NCBI RefSeq assembly: GCF_024661895.1
Contig: NZ_CP102453.1
Location: 1,736,001 to 1,800,000, forward strand
DNA: 64,000 nucleotides
Reading direction: 5' to 3'
From: Fundicoccus culcitae
Lineage (GTDB): Bacteria > Bacillota > Bacilli > Lactobacillales > Aerococcaceae
Each line of letters begins with the position of its first letter. The first letter of the stretch is position 1. The notes beneath the pieces were generated by a model, which worked only from the letters and a program-made list of their open reading frames with translations, did not search any database and had not been told where the DNA came from. The translations under genes and the position numbers were made by a program. Below are positions 59,536-64,000 of this stretch, piece by piece.

Positions 59536-59769
59536 TTAGATAAATTGCAATTCGATAGCGTTTGTTAAAATATCACGATAACTATAAGAAGCACGATCAA
59601 ATGAATTCTCATCTTGATCTAGTGCGACAACAAAAACTGAGCGGTATGTCTCTTCTAAAATACCCCGTCTTTCTTTTCTCTTTTTGCGACCCATTTGAAC
59701 AGTAACCACGATTTCTTGACCAACTTTATCATCTAGATAAGTTTTAATTTCAACCAAATCTTTTGGCAT
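59536..59769 (-). CDS. veg: Veg protein
   Basis: 77 residues: PKDLVEIKTYLDDKVGQEIVVTVQMGRKKRKERRGILEETYRSVFVVALDQDENSFDRASYSYRDILTNAIEL, matching the Veg family (DUF1021). B. subtilis Veg promotes biofilm matrix gene expression by countering SinR; what it does in lactic acid bacteria is unknown. Conserved position after rsmA, strong promoter, GAGGTGAGG before the ATG. Confidence 0.93.
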   Translation of the reverse strand: MPKDLVEIKTYLDDKVGQEIVVTVQMGRKKRKERRGILEETYRSVFVVALDQDENSFDRASYSYRDILTNAIELQFI

Positions 59770-59789
59770 GCCCTCACCTCTTACTTACT

Positions 59790-59818
59790 AGTATAACATA
59801 ATTTCATAAAAATTACAA
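59790..59818 (-). promoter_or_regulatory. Sigma-A promoter of veg
   Basis: TTGTAA (59813-59818), 17-base spacer, TATACT (59790-59795), about 20 bases before the start codon. Confidence 0.8.
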
Positions 59819-59878
59819 GGATAACATGAATAGAGTTATTGAGCAAGCCATAAAGTAATTTCTAATCATTTTTTTATT

Positions 59879-60751
59879 TTACACGGTGATTTCGTTATAT
59901 AAAGTGGCAAATTCTTCTATCGAAAGGGTTTCTGAGCGTCTTTGCGGATCAATTTGGGCAGCTTCAAACCACTTAGCGAGTTGGTCTTCCTCCCCCGAAT
60001 TGATATAATAATGACGCAAATTATTCCAAATCGTTTTACGTCTTTGCGTAAAAGCTGCTTGGACAAATTCTTGAAAGGCTAGACTATCATCTACTTTGAC
60101 ACGTGGTTGTTCTCTTCTTTCCAAAATTAAAACCGCAGAATCAACATTCGGTTTAGGAATAAAGACGTTTTTGGGAACGATAAAGGCCATTTTCGCGTCC
60201 ATTTGATAGTTAATCGCAATTGTCAGTGAATTATACGCTTTGGTGCCTACAGCGGCTGTCATACGTTCAGCCACTTCTTTTTGCATTAACATAACCAATC
60301 TTTTAAACGGAAGCTGACTTTCAATCAAATTCATAATAATCGGCGTCGTAATATAGTAAGGCAAATTGGCAACCACAACCAGTTCTTCCTCATCTTTTAA
60401 GCTAACAAATGGTTCGGCGTCCCACTCCACTTTTAAAATATCCTGATGAAACACCTCTACATTATCGTAGTCCTGTAAGGTTGATGCTAAAATTTCAACA
60501 AAGCGTTGATCAATTTCGAAAGCTAGCACGCGTTTGGCTTTTCTAGCTAAAAATTCGGTTAACGCACCAATACCTGGACCAATTTCAATAACGGTTGTCC
60601 ATTCATTTATTTGGCTAACATCCACCATTTTACTTAAAATTTGCGGTTCAACAAGGAAATTTTGACCTAAACTCTTTTTCATTTTAATATCGTACTGCTT
60701 CATTATTTCTGCCGTTCGTGTTGGATTGGCAATCGGTCTAAATTCATTCAC
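59879..60751 (-). CDS. rsmA: 16S rRNA dimethyladenosine transferase RsmA (KsgA)
   Basis: 290 residues: KMKKSLGQNFLVEPQIL, SAM motif I VIEIGPGIGALTEFLA, motif IV NLPYYITTPI, and FTQRRKTIWNNLRHY at the C-terminus. It dimethylates A1518 and A1519 of 16S rRNA; loss gives kasugamycin resistance. The start is a GTG overlapping the rnmV stop by eight bases, indicating translational coupling. Confidence 0.95.
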   Translation of the reverse strand: MNEFRPIANPTRTAEIMKQYDIKMKKSLGQNFLVEPQILSKMVDVSQINEWTTVIEIGPGIGALTEFLARKAKRVLAFEIDQRFVEILASTLQDYDNVEVFHQDILKVEWDAEPFVSLKDEEELVVVANLPYYITTPIIMNLIESQLPFKRLVMLMQKEVAERMTAAVGTKAYNSLTIAINYQMDAKMAFIVPKNVFIPKPNVDSAVLILERREQPRVKVDDSLAFQEFVQAAFTQRRKTIWNNLRHYYINSGEEDQLAKWFEAAQIDPQRRSETLSIEEFATLYNEITV

Positions 60752-61328
60752 TCTTATGATTCAACTCCTCTATAAATTCAAACAATTCCGCATAATCCAC
60801 TTGATACAAAGCTAATTGCTTTTGAAGTTGCTTTGCATTAACATGCCCTAAATGAAATCGCTCAGCGACAGCCTTACGCCTTACACCTGCTAAAGGATGG
60901 TTGGTCAAGCCTAATTGCATAAGCTCTTGGGTTGATAATTCTCTTTGTAGGTTTTCGCTAGCTGGGGTTGCAAGCTCTTCTAAAGCTTTAAGAATACTTT
61001 CCTTACTAGCATGCTCTACCCCTAAACTACCTACATACGACTTCCCACGCGCATCTTGTCGACTTAAGTAGGCTTGTTTAGCTGTTGGGACATTTTGTGT
61101 AATGATTTGTCGAATACGCTGTCCCTGCACATCTGGATCCGTAAAGACGATGACACCAAATTGTTCAGCTGCTTGCTTGATTCGTTCAAGGGTGGCGGCA
61201 TTAATAGCAGAACCACCTGTTTCAATCAGTTTTACTTTAGGTCCGAAAACTTCCATCAAGCGCTTGCTGTCATCACGCCCTTCAACGACAATCACTTCTC
61301 TGGGGATATGTATTTGATTTTTTTCCAT
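60744..61328 (-). CDS. rnmV: Ribonuclease M5
   Basis: 194 residues from MEKNQIHIPREVIVVEGRDDSKRL. Toprim domain with the catalytic glutamate in VVEGRDD and the DPDVQG metal motif (FTDPDVQGQRIR). It matures 5S rRNA. An in-frame ATG 66 bases upstream lies inside tatD; the ATG at 61328, after AGGA, gives the family start. It lies between tatD and rsmA, the standard order. Confidence 0.94.
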   Translation of the reverse strand: MEKNQIHIPREVIVVEGRDDSKRLMEVFGPKVKLIETGGSAINAATLERIKQAAEQFGVIVFTDPDVQGQRIRQIITQNVPTAKQAYLSRQDARGKSYVGSLGVEHASKESILKALEELATPASENLQRELSTQELMQLGLTNHPLAGVRRKAVAERFHLGHVNAKQLQKQLALYQVDYAELFEFIEELNHKSE

Positions 61329-61332
61329 AAGG

Positions 61333-62115
61333 TTAGTCCTGTTCTGGATGCCAGTTAAATAGATTAAAGGCATTAGTTGTTGTGATGTTAGCAAGCTCTT
61401 CTAGGGTTAATTCCTTAACTTGTGCTAAGCGTTCAGCGACATAGCGTACATAGGCAGGTTCATTACGTTTGCCACGCTTGGGTTCAGGCGCTAGGTAGGG
61501 GGCATCTGTTTCGATTAACAATTTATCCAAGGGAACTAACTTCGCTGCCTGTCTAACATGATCACTTTTCTTAAAAGTTAAAACACCCGAAAAAGAAATA
61601 TGCATACCTAAATCTAAAAAGCGCTCAACTTCTTTGGGTCCTTCACCAAAACTATGCATAATACCACCGGCTTGAGGGACACCTTCATCTTTTAAAATAC
61701 GATAGACATCTTGGGTTGCATCGCGATTATGGATAGTGATGGGTAAATTGTGTTCTTTAGCGATATTAATTTGCCGGCGGAAGGCACGTTCTTGAACGTC
61801 TTTTGGAGCCGTATCCCAATAATAATCCAGGCCAATTTCACCTAACATATAGACGTTAGGTAGTTCAAGCCACGTATGTAATTGTCTTTCAAAGTTGGCA
61901 TCAAACTGATTGGATTCTGTGGGATGACAGCCGACGACACTAATTATATTTTTGTCATCCCGGCTATAAGCTAAGGTCTTTTGTATGGTTGGATAGTCAA
62001 AACCAACCACGGCCATATAATGAACGTCGTTATCCACGGCTTGTTGGATAATTTGATCTTCAATACCATCAAATTGATCGGCATTTAAATGTGTGTGTGT
62101 ATCAAATAACTTCAC
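61333..62115 (-). CDS. tatD: TatD-family metal-dependent deoxyribonuclease
   Basis: 260 residues, TIM-barrel hydrolase: FDTHTHLNADQFDG with the first metal histidines, GEIGLDYYWD, PITIHNRDAT, GIMHSFGEG and IETDAPYLAPEPKRGKRNEP. Members act as 3'-5' DNases or D-aminoacyl-tRNA-type hydrolases. GTG start after AAGGAG. Followed by rnmV after four bases. Confidence 0.95.
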   Translation of the reverse strand: MKLFDTHTHLNADQFDGIEDQIIQQAVDNDVHYMAVVGFDYPTIQKTLAYSRDDKNIISVVGCHPTESNQFDANFERQLHTWLELPNVYMLGEIGLDYYWDTAPKDVQERAFRRQINIAKEHNLPITIHNRDATQDVYRILKDEGVPQAGGIMHSFGEGPKEVERFLDLGMHISFSGVLTFKKSDHVRQAAKLVPLDKLLIETDAPYLAPEPKRGKRNEPAYVRYVAERLAQVKELTLEELANITTTNAFNLFNWHPEQD

Positions 62116-62140
62116 TATTATTCTCCTTCATTCAGCAAAA

Positions 62141-62794
62141 CTATGGGCGTGTCCAAATCATATAAATTAAAACAAATCCAATGATAATACTCACGACGCC
62201 ACCAAAACCAACCCTAAACAAACCAAATTCAGAAGGTTCAACATTTTTAAACATGATTCCTTCAGTTAATTGCCATGCACGTCTAACATCACTGATAATA
62301 AATATTCCCCATCCAATTAATAGAATCGGCATCCACAAAGTCCTAATAATAAATGATTGGCGTTCGCTATTACTTGTTCGCGCTTGACATTCAGCGTTTT
62401 TAACCATTTGTTGCATCGAACTTAACGTAATGGGAAAATTATTTGTATCCGAAAATTGAATTTCGTTATCAATGACTTCATAAGTGACGGTTTCACCTAA
62501 GACGGATAGCGTATTGTCAGTCACGTTAACTTTTCCTGTAACATTGTTTGGACGCGTCATATAAGTTAAAAAGTAAGCAACCAGTGAGGTGTATTCCGTT
62601 CGCTCTTCTTGATCTTTAATATCATTTAAATTAGCACGTTCACCATACTTAGCTTCTAACTCATCCAAGCGCTCGCGACGTTGTTGGTGAATTTGTTCAT
62701 CACTGACACTCACTTCAATCTCTTCTACCCGATGGCTACATCCAGCTAACAAAATGAAAAGACTAAATAAAATTAACATAGACACTTTTTTCAT
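62141..62794 (-). CDS. Lipoprotein with C-terminal membrane helices, unknown function
   Basis: About 217 residues. Residues 1-19 are a lipoprotein signal (MKKVSMLILFSLFILLAGC, lipobox LLAGC). A charged, likely coiled-coil outer domain follows (VSDEQIHQQRRERLDELEAKYGERANL), then a region with NVTGKVNVTDNTLSVLGETVTYEVI, and two C-terminal membrane helices (IRTLWMPILLIGWGIFII and VVSIIIGFVLIYMIW). A lipid anchor plus two helices is an unusual topology. ATG at 62794 fits AAAGGAGTG. No family recognised. It lies between metG and tatD. Confidence 0.8.
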   Translation of the reverse strand: MKKVSMLILFSLFILLAGCSHRVEEIEVSVSDEQIHQQRRERLDELEAKYGERANLNDIKDQEERTEYTSLVAYFLTYMTRPNNVTGKVNVTDNTLSVLGETVTYEVIDNEIQFSDTNNFPITLSSMQQMVKNAECQARTSNSERQSFIIRTLWMPILLIGWGIFIISDVRRAWQLTEGIMFKNVEPSEFGLFRVGFGGVVSIIIGFVLIYMIWTRP

Positions 62795-62947
62795 AACAAT
62801 CACTCCTTTAGACTCGTAGATAGTAATGCATGTCCAGCCAAAGCTGCCACATGGTGTGTGCTTATTTTTATTTTATGCGTCTTTTATGAAAATTGCCACT
62901 AAAAGCTTTCAAGCAGTAGTTTGTGAAAGGTAGGGATAGTTACAAAT

Positions 62948-62987
62948 AATCCGAACGTCCAATCAATAGCGACTGAACATTCGGATT
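62948..62987 (-). terminator. Terminator of metG
   Basis: 17-bp stem with G-U pairs (62971-62987 with 62948-62964), six-base loop, T-containing tail on the minus strand. Confidence 0.85.
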
Positions 62988-63008
62988 TTAGGAGCGATCA
63001 TTATTATG

Positions 63009-64000
63009 CTAACCTAACAAAGCCCCATTTGGCATATCGGCTGGTGCAAAAATTAAGCTTAATTGACCATCCTTTTCGGCTGATAAAATCATACCTTGAC
63101 TCAGATGCCCCATCATTTTGCGTGGTTTCAAATTAGCCACAATACATAATTTTTTACCCATAAGTTCTTGATAGTTAGGATAAAACTTGGCAATACCCGA
63201 TAAGATTTGACGATGACCTTTGTCACCAGCATCTAATCTAAATTTCAATAATTTATTAGAACCTTCAACCGGCTCAACATCAATTACTTCTGCGACTTTC
63301 ATTTCGACTTGAGCAAACTGTTCAAATTCCACACTTTCAGTTTCTTCATAGACTAACTCAACCTTTGCCGGATCCCAGTCATCGACTACTTCATCCGTTG
63401 ATGAACTAACCTTTCCTGACATGTGTTCAGAAATATAAGCGACTTCTTGTTCAACATCGAATCGAGGGAAAATTGGTACACCTTTTTCAATAACTGTCAC
63501 ATCGGCAGGCATTTGCCCCCAGGCTAACGCTTCAATCGTCAAATCCATTTGATCAGGCATACCCAATTGAGTAAAGATTTGCGTTGGTGCTTGCGTTAAA
63601 AACGGACGTAATAAGTGCGCTACAATTCTTAAGGTTTCAGCTAAGTGATACATGACGGATTTTAATTTTCCTGTATCGGCTTCATTTTTAGCCAATACCC
63701 ACGGTGTTGTTTCGTCGATGTATTTATTGGCACGTGAAACAATGGTCATGACGTGTTCGATAGAAGTAGCGATTTTTAAGTCATCAAAACCTTGATGGTA
63801 AGCTTGTATATGTTCTGTAATAAAGGCTTCATATTCTGAATCCACCACTGTGGCTTCATGCTCATCGCGATGAGTAGGTACCTTACCTGCAAAATACTTG
63901 TTCATCATTGCAATGGTTCTATTTAAGAGATTGCCCAAATCATTGGCTAAATCTGTATTTGTTCGTTTAACAAAATCTTCCGGGGTAAAGGTATTGTCAT
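63009..64000 (-). CDS. metG: Methionyl-tRNA synthetase, C-terminal part (5' end outside window)
   Basis: The frame stays open to the right edge, so the catalytic Rossmann domain is outside. Visible: the end of the catalytic/connective region (EDFVKRTNTDLANDLGNLLNRTIAMMNKYF), the helical anticodon-binding domain (about 150 residues) with KYIDETTPWVLAK, and a C-terminal tRNA-binding OB domain (last ~110 residues, FAQVEMKVAEVIDVEPVEGSNKLLKFRLDAGD ... IVANLKPRKMMGHLSQGMILSAE). It charges initiator and elongator tRNA-Met. Upstream regulation (for example a T-box) cannot be seen. Confidence 0.95.
   Translation of the reverse strand, partial: DNTFTPEDFVKRTNTDLANDLGNLLNRTIAMMNKYFAGKVPTHRDEHEATVVDSEYEAFITEHIQAYHQGFDDLKIATSIEHVMTIVSRANKYIDETTPWVLAKNEADTGKLKSVMYHLAETLRIVAHLLRPFLTQAPTQIFTQLGMPDQMDLTIEALAWGQMPADVTVIEKGVPIFPRFDVEQEVAYISEHMSGKVSSSTDEVVDDWDPAKVELVYEETESVEFEQFAQVEMKVAEVIDVEPVEGSNKLLKFRLDAGDKGHRQILSGIAKFYPNYQELMGKKLCIVANLKPRKMMGHLSQGMILSAEKDGQLSLIFAPADMPNGALLG

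Overview
The window is chromosomal DNA from a low-GC Gram-positive bacterium of the order Lactobacillales. The evidence is the S10-spc-alpha ribosomal superoperon with no map gene between adk and infA, AGGAGG-type ribosome binding sites throughout, an LPXTG sortase substrate, EcfA1-EcfA2-EcfT next to rplQ, L-lactate dehydrogenase beside pth-mfd, and the veg-rsmA-rnmV-tatD-metG block. An Aerococcaceae or Carnobacteriaceae-like member is my guess; no rRNA is present to settle it. No tRNA, rRNA, prophage, transposase gene or CRISPR array was recognised.

Layout. 1-5.3 kb: end of polyphosphate kinase, a VOC protein, an AI-2E family permease, and a three-gene unit of two membrane proteins plus an M20D amidohydrolase. 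5.3-8.6 kb: a cell-wall-anchored protein with a repeated domain, then a 1.7 kb gene-poor stretch with two five-unit arrays of hairpins at an exact 41-bp period, a third hairpin family at the same period, and a 171-bp imperfect inverted repeat. 8.6-12.6 kb (plus strand): an ABC-F protein with one degenerate ATP site, GMP reductase, a YebC-family protein and a thiol peroxidase of the glutathione peroxidase family. 12.7-19.5 kb: livHMGF branched-chain amino acid transport genes with a CBS-ACT protein but no binding-protein gene, a LacI-family regulator, and a two-domain polyphosphate:AMP phosphotransferase. 19.7-23.5 kb: GNAT, truA and the ECF energising module.

23.6-37.8 kb: the complete superoperon rpsJ to rplQ on the minus strand, with an S10-type leader and sigma-A promoter at the 5' end and a branched structured RNA (L17 downstream element type) at the 3' end. 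38-40.4 kb: a secreted protein, a 49-residue membrane protein and an MscS-like channel lie between the S10 and str loci. 40.5-45.2 kb: tuf (own promoter) and rpsL-rpsG-fusA, the latter behind a leader with two mutually exclusive stems. 45.3-58.2 kb: GNAT, lysS, hslO, ftsH, hpt, tilS, then an S1-domain protein, divIC, rqcP, mfd and pth, covering protein quality control, tRNA modification, division and transcription-coupled repair. 58.4-64 kb: ldh (plus strand), veg, rsmA, rnmV, tatD, a lipoprotein, and the 3' part of metG.

Most of the window is conserved housekeeping DNA. The parts that conventional genes do not explain are the 7.1-8.45 kb repeat region and several structured leaders and intergenic elements. 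Where the first ATG/GTG of an open frame sits inside or upstream of the ribosome binding site, I give the start that fits the binding site and say so.
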